Assembly (NCBI GenBank): GCA_034008185.1
Contig: CM067081.1
Coordinates: 13,639,821-13,703,820, forward strand
Reading direction: 5' to 3'
Origin: Gorsachius magnificus
Taxonomy: Eukaryota > Chordata > Aves > Pelecaniformes > Ardeidae
Length of the DNA stretch: 64,000 nt
A program made the position numbers and the translations under genes. This document shows, piece by piece, positions 24,601 to 37,400 of this stretch (position 1 is its first letter; each line of letters starts with the position of its first letter). Below the pieces are notes generated by a model that worked only from the letters and a program-made list of their open reading frames with translations, made no database searches and was not told the origin of the DNA.

Positions 24601-25083
24601 AAATAGTCATCTTGACATGCAGGAGGAGGGGTGGGTTTCAAAGACTTAGCACAAATCCATAATTATCTATGCAGAGGGGAGATAGTACATATTAAATGCA
24701 TAAACTTGTAATTGTATTTCATCAGGCATTCCCAGGTACTGCTTGATAAGGGGTGTATCTGGATACATCAATCTAGGAAGGTTAGAAGAAAACAATCTCT
24801 CTACTATGCCCATATTATCTTAAAAGAGTAATGACTGTTTCTCCTCTTTGCTCACCTCATTGATATGTAGTTTTGTATACAGTGTACTGCTGTTGACTCC
24901 CTGGATGCATGCTAGCCTCTGCCTGCTTTATTTATTTGAGGTATAACTCACCTTCTGCAGTGAGATACTTCTTTACATACGTTCATTTTGACAACACAGG
25001 CATTCCAAGGGGACATCTCTAAGATTTTCTCAGTAGCTAGAATATATCTCCTAGGCAGCCAGAAGTGCTGCCAGGAAGGTTTT
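21641..25083. other. Single-copy AT-rich DNA, no gene seen
   Basis: No recognisable element or exon. Two perfect octamers (near 22375 and 23750) are isolated. A-rich tracts occur near 23518-23530. Confidence 0.55.
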
Positions 25084-25157
25084 AGATCCTGATCCAAAGC
25101 TCACAGGAACATCCAGCCTCTTTCACTGATTTTGCAGGGTTTTGGATCAGGCCCATA
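25084..25157. repeat. Short palindromic repeat, MITE-like
   Basis: The arms CCTGATCCAAAGCTC (from 25088) and GGGTTTTGGATCAGG (to 25151) are inverted copies about 50 bp apart. Their sequence matches a common amniote palindrome built on CTGATCCAAAG...CTTTGGATCAGGCC, which I take to be an old non-autonomous DNA element. The centre is diverged. Confidence 0.65.
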
Positions 25158-26282
25158 GTTAGTTAGGTTATGTGATAAAATGCTGGTCATCACACAAAAA
25201 GGACCCCTGAGGAGCAACGGCAGATAGGGAGCCCCAATAACACCCTGTCTCGGCTGCTCCCACGGCATTGTAGGATAGTGACAAGCACCCCAAAAGCTCA
25301 TTCCTACCCCAAAAGATCCCAGGGAACAAGAGCGGGGAGGAGCCCCAGGGACCCTGCCACAGATGTGACCCTGATCCCTGTCCCCAAAGGGCTCTCCCAG
25401 GGAAACTTCAGCCCATGGGCCAGGGGACACTTGTCACCATGAGCCAACATGAGATGATCCCCAGCACCACACAGACTGAGGGGTCACTGCCATCAAGTGG
25501 ATGGGGTCAGTATGGGGTGCAGGGGAAGGGTATTCTGGGATTTCACAGGATTTACTAGGGGATGTTTTAGGGATGAACCAAGGGTGGGCAAAGGGAGGGA
25601 TCAAGGTGTTTTGGGGAGGAACAGGAGGGATAAGTGGGTAAAGGAGCTGGTGGTGTGCAAGCAGGGGCTGGTCAGTGTACCTGCTTGGCCATGACCTGTT
25701 CCTGACCAGCACAGTGTGTGCTGGCTTCCACCGAACCCCATTTATAGCTATTTTTCTGAGTAAGGGTATCTCTGTCCTATGTACAGAGGTGTGTCTGCAT
25801 CTCTGTGACAGCCCCTGGGGCTGGGACCAGGAGTCAGAGAGGTCCATGTGTCCGTGGTGCCAGAACTGGAGTGATCGTGGGTGTAATTATTAGTGAAGAT
25901 CCTTCTTGACAAGCCAGAGAGTAGCTGATGTGGGCTGGGGATCGGGGGGAGGATGTGTGTCTCTGAGAGTGAGACCACGGGATGAGATGGCAGCTGGATG
26001 GACCAGGGATCCAGGCCAACTGCCGGAGATACTGTGAGGTCTGGGGGTGAACTGGGAGACCCACATATGTGTGTGCGTATGCAAGAGTGTCTGTACCTGC
26101 AGCTAAAGTGGGTCTGTGGCCTTGAAGGTTTGTCTGTCCATGTGCCAGCAACTGGGTTATTCTTCTGTGATCAATGGCCTTTTTGCCAGCACCAGATCTT
26201 CTGTTCTTTTTCTTCTCTCTTTTTTATGACTATCTTCTTGAGGCATGCTGAGTGAAAATAAATGGTAAGGGAAAAAAAAAAA
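25158..26282 (+). other. GC-rich block ending in AATAAA plus A-run (retrocopy or LTR-like)
   Basis: About 1.1 kb with base composition clearly richer in G and C than the surrounding DNA. It ends with a pyrimidine tract, AATAAA at 26257-26262, nine bases, then A11 (26272-26282). That 3' arrangement looks like a polyadenylated transcript copied into the genome. An LTR or another unclassified repeat is an alternative. Open frames reach 137 codons on the minus strand (25434-25847) but overlap in several frames, as GC-rich DNA permits, and none resembles a known protein. No clear flanking duplication was found, although GCATGCTG occurs just before (26243-26250) and just after (26283-26290) the signal. 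Confidence 0.4.
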
Positions 26283-29200
26283 GCATGCTGCTTAATGTTT
26301 GAATACTCTTTAACAAGTTACTATAGAGACGACCTTCCCATTGATAATATAAAAATCAGTGAATTCAGAAGACTTCTAATTTAGTTTGTAAAGTCAAATT
26401 CCATGTAAATATTCAAATTCTATGAAGAACAAATGTAGTTTAAAATTGCATTTTCACAGTTCAAGAAAATTCACACTCAAAACACCCAAGAATCCAATGT
26501 CATAGCCTGAGTGCCATGTCTTAGAGATAAGCAATGTTTATTGCATACCAGCACTGCCCTCCCCTTCAGAAACTCTCTAGTGAGGGAAGGGAAAGGAGGC
26601 ACTTTAAATTCACAGTTTTAAAAACTTTGATGACATGTTTGGCATTTCATCTCTCAGCTAAATGAGAAGTCAGTTACTTTCATGGGCTATGAAGCTTTCT
26701 GAAAATTAAGATCCTTCCTTTGTTCCATGGACGTCTAATGAAAAAGGTCTTACTGTTATTAAAGGATTTTGTCATGTCTTGTAATGGCAGTGTGCATGTA
26801 GGGGAAAATATTTATGTGTAGAAAGACCAACATAAACTTTAGGGGAAATAACACGCTTTCCAAAATCAACTAAAAAAGAACAAGTGAAATCTGTCAGATG
26901 ATCAAGCTGAGGAGGAGCTGGAACAACAGAAGCCATAAGACCATACTGGTCCCTGAGTGTGCTGTGTACTTAGTAGTGGGTCCTTATTCTTGATTCACGC
27001 TTGGAAAACCAACCAGCAAGTAGTATTAACTTAGGCAGATCAGCAATGCCACTGCTTTGTTGTTATCTGGCACATTTGTTGGCAGCCACTTTGCTGTCTT
27101 TGTGTAGTTTATCACAAAGACTAATTTCAGATAGGCATTCAGAGTTCATTTGCAAAATATCCTTTTTCTGCTCTAGTGATTTTTTGGGGACCTACAAAAC
27201 TCTGCCTTTCTCTAAAATTACTTCTTTCCATTATTATTTCCATGACTTATAAATATCTTAAGAACATCCAGATCTTTGCCAACGTTGGTACCTATTCTTT
27301 CCAAGTAAGTCAGCCTTTGACTGCAATGTAAAATCTAAACCATGCTATTAGGCATGTAAACAGTGACCGGCTCTGCTGGTCATATACTGCACTGTGATTA
27401 CTGAATGTTTGTAGAAAGAGAGACCTGAAAACCAACAGAGCATCTAAAAATCTAAAAGCATCTCTAAGACTTTTAAACTGGACTTTTCCAGTTATTTTCA
27501 ACATTTCAGTGAGAACAAAAGAAACTACGTAATTTAATTTAGAGACATTTTCTTCCAATTTGTAGAGATAATTTATTTTTACCTTAGAATTTAAGGCTAG
27601 ATTCTGAAAATGCCTTATTCTTTACTCTATTTCACAGAAATCAAGGTACTGTTCAATAAGAACGAGGTTATCAGGAACTAGCCCTGCTGGAGAAAACCTT
27701 AGGCAAAAAGTGTGTTCACACAAACCATTCATTAAGTGACTGTGAATAATGAAGAAATGAATAGAAATTGCTGTCTATTCACAGACAATTCAGTAACAGG
27801 TTGGCTTTGACGAACTGTTTGCTACAAATAGTTCACACCAGCAATGCATATAATCTCTCCAGCTGTATGCATATTTTGGATTAATAGAGAGATTTTTTTC
27901 AGACCCATTTTCCCCCTACATCATCGGTTTGTTTTGTTCTGTTTGTACATTTTGCACAAAATTGCTCAGCTTGTGGTCTATAGCCGGCAATTAACACCAC
28001 TTAACAGCTGTTAAATAGGGTAATCGCCTGTTGTTATCCTCATGTAGCTCAATTCAGGCACTAATTGCTCTCAGTGCACCACTCATAAACTCACCAAAAC
28101 ACCAGGTATGATTGCTGAAGATGGTCTGATGTGAAATGGGTTTTCCTTTCCCCCCAATAATCAGTTCGACGGGTGACTAACACCTACCGAGAGTGGAAGA
28201 ACGTGGGAACACTGGAAAAGATTTCCTCTTGTGGAAATCAGGGGCTTGTGAGCCCACAGCTGGTCAGGTTTAGTGGATAAGAGGAATTGCAGGTAAAACC
28301 ACAGGCAGCAACTAGTGCCAGTGTGAACGGCGCTGGCTCTATTGCTGCCCTGGTTTGAAGAGAGAGGAGGAAATAAATTATGAAACACAGCATCTTGTGT
28401 GATCCCCTCATCACTCCTGAATGGATGGCTAATGCTTTCTCATTCCTTCTTCTGACTACTATTCTGAAGATATTTTTAATGCAGATGAAACAGAAATATT
28501 TTTCCTATTAAAACTGACCGCTTAAAACCAGAAGAATAATAGTGGTGGAAATAAATGGCATGAAATGAGTTAATTAATAAATTAACAGAATTAAGTTGTG
28601 ATTGTGTTACATTATTTACTTATGGAATATGTTTAATGTGCTCTTTTTGGTGAAGTATTCTTGAAGGACCAGTAATCAATAATGTGAGTGTGTTTCGAAT
28701 ATATGCACATCTTCTCTTGGCGTGCAGCTATGTGTAGAAAGGAAATATGCCTCCTAATACAAATGAAATATGCTTTTTAATTAATGGAGAACTTACAAGG
28801 GCAGAAGTCCTTGTAGAAGAGGTGTTTTTTATTCACTGTACATATCTTTTTGCCGAATATTGAATGTGGTTCTAGAATAAGTAATGTAAAGCAAATCATG
28901 ATGTCTTGAATTTACCTTGGACATCCTCTATGGCCCTTGTGCTGGTTACTTATGCCAGATACTTGAGAAACACTCATGGATTTCATGTTTCCTCTATTTC
29001 AGACAGCTACTAGCTTTACTAATCTAATTAGAAAACATAACAATGACTTGTAACTCCCAAAGAGTTGGATAAGAAGTCTAGGCCTTCCATACCACTGGAA
29101 ATTAGTTTTCTCCAGGTACTTCAAGACGAGCTCATGCAAGTGAAAATATAAAAAAAGTTTATTGCACTCAAAAGAAAACTAAGAATCTCCTTGTTTCTTC

Positions 29201-32200
29201 CTATGTATTAAATTATACACTTGAAAAATTATATGTGTATTGGAAGGAACCAATTTTTGATTGCCTGTAAAGTGTTGAAATAGGATGTTATTCAACTTTC
29301 CCTTCAAGACAATTTAAATGTTTTAGCTAAAGATCCAGACAGGACGGTTGAGGTTTATTGACTCTGGTATGAGCTAACACCGAAAATAAGACAGAAAACA
29401 TTTTGTTTACATTGATAATTGGTTTTCTTTATTGCCTTTCTGTTAATCTGGCAGGGTTGTTTGAATGCTGTTTGCATACGTGTACATGTGTTAGGTTCAA
29501 GCATCAATTTCAGGATCCATAACCCTTGCATATAATTCATATTACACTCCCATCCCCAAAACTAACAACACAAACCCCACCAGAAAACCCCAAACAACAT
29601 TAAAGAACCTGAAGCAACACAAATAGCTTGCAAGTTCAAATTCACATATATTGAGTGAAATTGAAATGCATCTGTTACAGGTCAAATCTATTTCACTGTA
29701 CAAATTTGTACAATGACTGTATGCTCATTTCTGTTAAAACGTTCTGCATCAGCAGAAGAGAAATGCAGAAGTTTAGCAGGAATTCATTGTTTTGACTGTG
29801 AAAATGATGTGTCTAAGCATAATGCTTCTATCTGCAATCCTAATTCCCAGAAGTTACAAATCTGATCTGAGTCCTTGGGTTCCCATGCAGCAAAGGTAAA
29901 GAATTACAGCTTTAATAATAGCCAGCCTGCTGATCAGAGAGACCTACATGGCTTTCAGCCAGTCTGAAACCTGGGTTGTCCCCTGTATTATGTGTGTCTA
30001 CATCAGAATTAGGTGTAATATGAGATGGTGATTTCCAAGTTGAAACCTCCTGATGAACTTGCCTTGATCATTTGTTTACAGATAACTCACACACTACTCT
30101 GAACACTCAGGGTAGTGTTACCTATTCATACCTACTAGTTTAGTCATTAGAATAATCATCCAGAAAGGAGGATGGGATTTTGAAGTTTTCCCTACACAAG
30201 AAAGCTCAGATTTACAGCTTTATCCCTCCAGGAAGGCTGGGACCAGGTGAGTAGTTTAGTAGCAGTTCCTCAGGGTTCAGAGAACACCTCTCTTGGTCCA
30301 CAAATTTCACACACATTTTCATGTCCTTATAATTTGTCATTTGCTCATTACAGCAAGCTTCAATCCTTTGCAACCTGCTGTCTCTCCACATTTCCCCAAA
30401 CTCTGCAGAAATATACCACAGCAGATACACTCTCTTGTAGGTATCAACATATTGCCTAGTAAGGTGGAAACAGAAACATTCCAGCTTTTCCAGGAGTTGC
30501 TAAAGCCAAAACACACAGAAAAGCTTTCCTGAAGCTGTTATGTGTAACAGAAGAATTTGTTGTGCTAAGCAAGTGCCTAATATACCTATAGCTGTGGTTA
30601 TTGCATATAATCTCAAAGGGATTTCCATTAAATGGACCATCCAAAATCCCATGAAACTTCAAAGAAAAAATCCAGTATTTAACTGTGTTTTGGATAGAAT
30701 ACAGAATTGATATGACAGATCTGCCTGAGAAAAAGAAAAGTAAATAAAGGAAGCTGTGAAAATTCATTTTCTTCTTTGTTTTTGCTTTGTTCATTCCCTC
30801 TCTTTTCTGAGTGTTTAATAAATTTCTCAGATGTTTTACAGCACTGTTTGCAATGGGCATAAGCAAGAGATAACTTTCCAAAACACTAGCCATGTTTCAC
30901 ATAACATCATCAGTCTATTTCATTAAAAGCATTGAAATTCAAGCAGTTAACAAAAATTTGCATCCAAATGTTATTTTTATGTTTGTAATTGGCATTATTA
31001 GGCCCTCTTCCCAAGCACATCAAATTCTATTTCAGCCCAAGTAGGGCAGGATCAGTATCCAGTAGACTAGCAGTAATGTGGACTTTCTAATTTTGTTAAC
31101 GAGAAGTTGAAAGTAAAATCAGGTACTGTTTAAATAATTTGGCTGAAAACTTCAAATTCAGCAAAAGTGGCCAAAGGAAAAGTATAAATTACTTCTGTGA
31201 AATACCATGCTTCTCTGTGAGGGATGACTACTGCTGAGAAATAAATGACTACATAGGAAATTAACTTTGATATTAGAAAGAACCTCTAAGGTCCGGGAAG
31301 TCTCTCATTTATGGGTGATTGATAAGCTTGATAAATCAAGAGTTTATTATAGACATAACTGAGTTCTTCTTTTGATTCACCACTAAACAAGAAAGACTTC
31401 TACACATGTTTAATTGGTTTTTTTTCAAAAGATCTTAGGCAAGTTCAGAACTAATGTGTAATTCTGAACAATGGTGCTTCAGTTCAAATAATAAAAAAGG
31501 TAGTTACACCCATGCTACCTGCTAGTGAAGTACATTAAGTTTTGGTGTTCTTAATCTTGTTCTTTCAAAAAACACAAACACATAAATCTAAAAATCCACA
31601 GCTGGAATATGTCATATAGACCTATGTCTGGCTTGCTTTACAAAAGCCTCTTTTTTGATACCATATGCAATGTGGACAATTATTCTGTGACAAATAACGG
31701 CATTTAAACTGATAGTGAAACCCACCACATTAGTATGGGTTAAACCCTCCACATCTTTTCTATCCTGAAACAAAACTAAAGGGAATTTCCATATGAAGGG
31801 TGCCTATCAGACATGGGCAGTGTGCTTCTCTCTGTAACACCTTGTGGGAAGGTGTCCTGGAGCAGATTGTGGTTAAGCTTCATTAATATTCTCTGCTACT
31901 GAAGAGCAATGGCTGCTGGCAGTTTAGCAGAAATCATGTCAGCCACTGACACTGTTCTGGCCTTGAGATGTATAAATCAGTTACTGCTGTCTTATTTCCA
32001 CAGTAAGTGAGCACATGTAGGATGGGATGGTAAGGGTATGTTTTCACAAACTTTTGCTTTACAGGCATGCTGGTTTCAGGAATTTCTGTTGTCTAGCTAC
32101 TTTTTCTTATTCTTGCATTTCCCTTGCAGTTATATCACCAATTATGAAACCAGATTGGAAAAAACCAAGTTGTTAGCTTGCATTGGTTTACTGATCATTT

Positions 32201-32625
32201 TAATCTAACAGTTCTTAGAATATCTGTGAGGGGTGAGTGCAATTGTAGGAAGTGCAATTGTAGGTTGCAGGAAGTCTTTCTTGCCATCAGGAAAAGTATC
32301 TGGAATTGTATACCAAGTTACAGTTTTAAAACACCTGTTTAAAGTTGCAAGATGTGCTTCAGACAATGGAGGGAGAACTGTTTTTCTGAAGAACTTGAGT
32401 TCCTTGCTTCAATAGAGAAAGAAGATTTTCAGGGTAATTCCAAATCCTAAAGCTCTTTTCTTTTTCAATAAAACCAAATATGTGCTAAGAAATTTGTAAG
32501 AGCTCTGCAGAAGTCTCTGAAACAGAGTCTGTAGAAATACAGAAAAAGCATTTTTGTTGCACAGCTATAGAAACATATTCAGTGCCTCCCTCCACTGAAG
32601 CCAATGACAAGATATGTAGTCATTA
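26283..32625. other. Single-copy AT-rich DNA, no gene seen
   Basis: Over 6 kb without a recognisable transposon, which is notable given the repeat load elsewhere. A perfect 14-bp palindrome with a central E-box lies at 28001-28014. The longest open frame (145 codons, 30456-30893 minus) is featureless. A 15-bp direct repeat (AGTGCAATTGTAGG twice) lies near 32237-32265. Confidence 0.5.
28001..28014. promoter_or_regulatory. Perfect palindrome TTAACAGCTGTTAA with E-box
   Basis: The sequence equals its own complement over 14 bp and is centred on CAGCTG, an E-box of the kind bound by bHLH dimers. The surrounding 27960-28090 is less AT-rich and is free of repeats. Regulatory function is inference. 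Confidence 0.3.
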
Positions 32626-32768
32626 GAATAGAATCATAGAATCGTTTAGGTTGGAAAAGACCTTTAAGAGCATCAAGTCCAACCATTAACCTAAAACTGC
32701 CATCCCACCACTAAACCACTATCCCTAAGCACCTCGTCTGCCTGTCTTTTAAATACCTCTAGGAATGA
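32626..32768 (-). mobile_element. CR1 LINE 3' end only, antisense
   Basis: About 140 bp comprising the CR1 3' terminus in minus orientation. It begins AGAATAGAATCATAGAATCG (inverted tail units), then TTGGAAAAGACCTTTAAGAG, CCATCCCACCACTAAACCA and a truncation after AAATACCTCTAGG. It is the same 3' type as the CR1 at 53363 and the insert tail at 49087. Confidence 0.92.
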
Positions 32769-33863
32769 TTACAGTAAGAACAGTATGGGATTATTAGTAC
32801 TTATTACTTTTTCATTAAGAATAGGCATTTAATCCTTTCTTTCTCCTGGCTTGTCTTACTCCAAGGTGTTTTATACTCCCAAAATCTAGGAGATGTTGGA
32901 AAGGTGCTGGGAAGGAAGAAAATTCTTTTCCACATAGAGCACAATTAGATCATGTAATTTATTGCTAAAAAATGTTATGATGGTCAAAAATACAAATGAG
33001 TTCAAAAAGGAATCAGATGTATGCACGCACAAAGAATAAGTCTTTAATGTCTGCTAAACATGATTCTGAGGATGTAATCTCTGGTTTGGAAAAGTCCCTG
33101 AACTGAGAATTAGGGAAATTTGGCAGCTGTATGAGGACCAGAACTGCTCTATCTAAGCCTTATCCTATACACTCTTTCTTTCCCTCTGACCATTTAGTAG
33201 GGATAAATGCAATTTCTGTATTGCCTATATGGCAGCTCTCACGCTGCTTCAAATATTTCCTGTGCTGGATACAACTTAGATTACCGCTGTGCGACCAGAC
33301 TCTGAGTTAAAGAATGGAAAAAGAAAAGGAATGCAGTAGAGTCAGTATACTATTTGCAGTAAATTTTTGTTAAGCGCATCAGTGTTTTCTTTCAGTCCCT
33401 TAATTTTCTTGCTTGAGTCCCTTGTGCATGAATCTAGTTGTTAATCTAATACAGAGAGAAAGTAATCTTAATTATCTAATTATTATTTTCTACTCAAGAA
33501 CATTTTAACTGCTGATATTTGGGGTTGTGCTATTGAAAGGAAATGCAAGAGTCATCTGGAAGACTTCTGAACAGACAACGGGTTTTGGGTTTTCTTTCAG
33601 CAAAATGGGATATTTTCCCTAACAGGGAACAAAAAGCCCATTTTGAAATTTTACGTGCTGGCACTTACTTTATGCTATTTTTCATTTAGCATCTGCAGAA
33701 CCCTTAATTAATATTCAGGTTGCTATGACAGTTATCAAAACAAGAATAAGTTCACTGTTCAGTAGTGACTTACATACATTATAACTATGTAACTAATTAT
33801 AAGCAAGGGAACGTGAAATGACATCAGATGCCTAATGCAGGAATCCTCTTTGAAATACACAGT
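32769..33863. other. Single-copy AT-rich DNA, no gene seen
   Basis: No recognisable element or exon. Confidence 0.55.
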
Positions 33864-34452
33864 TGTGCATTAACAACAGTCCTAAGCCCCCCCCCAGCTG
33901 CTTGCTCACTCTCCCCTCCAATGGGATAGGGGAGAGAATGGGGAGAGTAGAAGTGAGAAAACCCATGGGCTGAGATAAAGACAGTTTAATAGGGAAAGCA
34001 AAAGCTGTGCACGCAAACAATGCAAAGCAAGGAATTCATTCACCTCTTCCCATGGGCAGGCAGGTGCTCAGCCATCCCCAGGAAAGCAGGGCTCCATCAC
34101 ACGTAATGGTGACTTGGGAAGACGAACACCATCACTCCAAATGGCCCTCTGTCCTCCTTCTTCCCCTGGTGTTATATGTTGAGCATGACGCCATATGGTC
34201 TGGAATAGCCCTTTGGTCAGTTGGGGTCAGCAGTCCTGGCTGTGCCCCCTCCCAACTCCTTGTGCACCCTCAGCCTCCTCGCTGGTGGGGTGGGGTGAGA
34301 AGCAGAAAAGGCCTTGATTCTGTGTCAGCCCTGCTCAGCAGTAATGAAAACATCCCTGTGCTATCAACACTGTTTTCAGCACAAATCCAAAACATAGCCC
34401 CATACAAGACGCTATGAAAAATATTAACTCTATCCCAGCAAAAACCTGTACA
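33864..34452 (-). mobile_element. Solo avian ERV LTR (type 1b), antisense
   Basis: A second copy of the LTR at 17842-18431, in the same orientation and of nearly equal length (589 bp). Shared blocks include CCCATGGGCAGGCAGGTG, GAAAGCAGGGCTCCATCACA, TGGGAAGACGAACACCATCAC and TGGGGTGGGGTGAG. The U5-side end is eroded (TGTGCATTAACAACAGTCC in place of the usual TGTCxxGGTTTAACCCC) and has gained a C9 run. No target duplication can be matched. The minus-strand ATTAAA signal is retained near 33985. It is a solo LTR, older or less well preserved than its relative. A 136-codon antisense frame crosses it (34007-34417 plus). Confidence 0.9.
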
Positions 34453-37400
34453 TAAACATACCCTCAAAAACAATGTTAGAGATGCCATGGTTATTTTGTT
34501 CAATGTCCCATCTCCAAAGGCACTAGCTGACTAGAAATTTTGTAGGCAAGCTGGACTCCACTGGTAAAGTTTCTACATTAAAATTAGGCAAATGAGCATT
34601 GCACCATCAAAACCAATCATCTGCAAAATCAAGAAATTATTCTGAAATTACTGATGTTTACTTTTTAAACCTTCCAGTACTTATTTAGAAGCAATGATAT
34701 TTTCCTATCTTGGTGTTATATAGGAAATTTTAATTTTTTAAAATTGAAATATGATTATCAGAGGTTTACAGATTTAAAAATATTTTAACCTATTTGGGAA
34801 TCTACATTTTTTTTAAAACTGTACCAAAACTTAAATGCTTAATATATTTAGACATCTTTTAAGGACTACACTAGGTGGCTTTTCTTTTTTTTTTCTTTTT
34901 TTCAACTTTTGCCCAGATTCATCCCACACACTTGTGCATATAGTGGTGTAGGTAGATGTAACTTGTTAAAAACACTTCTGTAGGGTGTGAAATCAGAAAA
35001 TATGTCCACTAAACTCTTACATAGAAGCAGCCTAAAGAGATCCAAGTTTTAACCATTGAAATCTTGTCTATGCTGAGCAGTGATGTATCTGGATTTAGTC
35101 AAAAAATACCAAGTATCCAGCCTGATGTGGTAGATGTTCATTTAGCTATTGGGTCTCTACACAAAATAAAGACAGAATATGATGGCATTCATTGGATAAG
35201 ACTTATGTCCAGTAACTCATCAGGTAGGATATTCTTGTTAATGTGCACATCCAAGTTTAGCTCCCTCATGTGCCTAAGGACATTTTATTTCCAAGCTAGA
35301 CCAAAATCCTTTCTTACCAATGGCTATTTCAAAAAGTTTTGTTCATAGCTTTTTGCTTTGCATTTGTAGTGCTATCTTGCTGTGCTAATACACCAAATCC
35401 AGGCTCACTTGGTAGGAGCAGTTGTATGAAAATCCTGAAAACACACTAAGAATTTCCAATTAACAGAATCTTTTACACAGCCTTCTAATATATAACCTGA
35501 AAATCTTATAATGTCTTTAACTAATGAAACGCAAATCACATGGGCTGGCACAACAGATTCACCGAAAGCCTTTGCACATATGGGTTCCAGATTCACAAGA
35601 ACTAGTGCAATATAATTTTAGGTAGAATTTCCCTTGGAGGAAAATTCTGTGAAACACTAATCATTAGCACCTGTCTTACATCAATATTCTCAGCATGCCT
35701 TTTTCTTAGACTGTGCCAATTCCCTGTTTTCCCACCAGGATCCCATGCCATACCAGTTTTCTAGAATCAAAACTTCCTCCCTAACGGATTTTTGTAAAAA
35801 AAAAAAAAAAAAAAAAAAGTGTTATGTTTATACCACAAGCAGTCAGTGTAATCAGGTTTATTATATTCTTTCCAGTAATGTTACATAATATAAAATTATG
35901 GTTATTCTGAGTTAGAAATGTAGGTCTAAGAGTACATCGACACTGTAATTTGACATAGATACCAAACTATCCTGAACACTGCAATCAGTCTACCATGGCA
36001 GCAGAAAGCTCAATGCAGGTTAATAAACTCTGCTGAGAGGAGATGTTTCTAGTGTTGTCTAACTCCCTGCACTTGCTTTGCTCTCTGTATATCCTTGCTC
36101 TTAAAAAAAAGTGGGGTTTTCCTTATTCAGTATGCACAGAGCTTTGCAGCCAATTAAAACTGAAACAGCAAAAGAAATCTAAGGCTGAAACCATTTGGAT
36201 CCCTAGTTTATCATTATCATAAAGTTGCTGGTCAAAGTTTTCCTTGAGCTCTTGTAAAGATAGTAGAAAATAAAACCAATAATAATTTTGCCTCCATGAC
36301 TGAATGTTTGCCAATTTAAGTGGAAAACTAATATACATAACGAGGGAGCTATTTATTATTACAGCAACATACATTGTATGTGACACTCATCATTGATGTG
36401 ACCCCACTAATTCAAGAATAATTTTTCTAATGAAATTTAGGAAAAGAAAAAACTATATGTCTTCAGTCCTACACGTCAGTATTAATACTTGTGTATCTCA
36501 TACCATCTCAGAGATTTATCTCAGAGATAAATATCCTTTGAATGCTTCCCACTCTACATTCTCAAACACAGTGGAAACAGAGAGGCATGGGAAATTCAGC
36601 AATAGAAAATGGCTTGCCTTCTCAGGGTCAGAATGACTTTTTATTGTGTTGTTCCTAAAAAACCGTAATGGAGTGCAGAGCTCAACAGATAAATACAGAC
36701 AGCCAATGTAAAAAAGGACTAGAAATCAAATGTACTTTCTGGCGTTTACTATAATATCTCTCAATTTTTTTCCTGGTCCTTGCTGTGCTTGGAAGTGGAG
36801 CAACAGAAGAAAGGTGAATCTAACTGCCTTGTCTACATCTTTTCTTTGTTCATCTTTTATATATGCTTCAGGAAAAGCTAGGGTATGCAGTGACTGAAAT
36901 GTGTTATTCACCGTATTTGTAGAATGGATGCAATGTGTAGCCACTGGCTAAGTAATTTGTGAAAATGTTGGCTCTTCAACAGACTTTGTGAAGATTTCAA
37001 AGGACCTTTTATGGGTTCTTAAGGAGTACTCACAATGTCTAACTTCTGGGTTTAAGTTAGGTAGCTTTCCAGTCCTGCTATTTAGTCAAAGGAAAGAAAT
37101 AGGTTCCACTTGAGTGGAGCTGAGTTAGTCAGATTCCAGCTTTGGGTTGCCCTTAGAGAAGCCTTTTTCTCCACTGACTGAAGAGGGAAACTGAAGTGAC
37201 TCTTCTGCTAAGGTAGGGCTCTGATGGATGAATGGCAAGAGCTTGCCTTAGAATGGTACACCCACCTCTCCATCTTGCTCTCACTTGGTGGACTCCTGAC
37301 CTGCTCATTAATCAATTTCTGAACCTCTCAGCTTTTTACAGTAAGATATCACTGATACCACTTTTCCTTGAGACATCCTATTATAAACTACAGATGCTGA

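Noticed and set aside
30456..30893. 145-codon minus-strand frame as a possible gene
   Set aside because: No recognisable domain, an AT-rich low-complexity segment (KAKTKKKM) and no supporting signals. The length is plausible by chance in 64 kb.
17842..34452. Two similar LTRs as the ends of one provirus
   Set aside because: The first LTR has its own perfect flanking duplications, and the DNA between them has no retroviral coding sequence.
35796..35818. A23 run as the tail of a processed pseudogene
   Set aside because: No AATAAA or transcript-like sequence precedes it and no duplication was seen.
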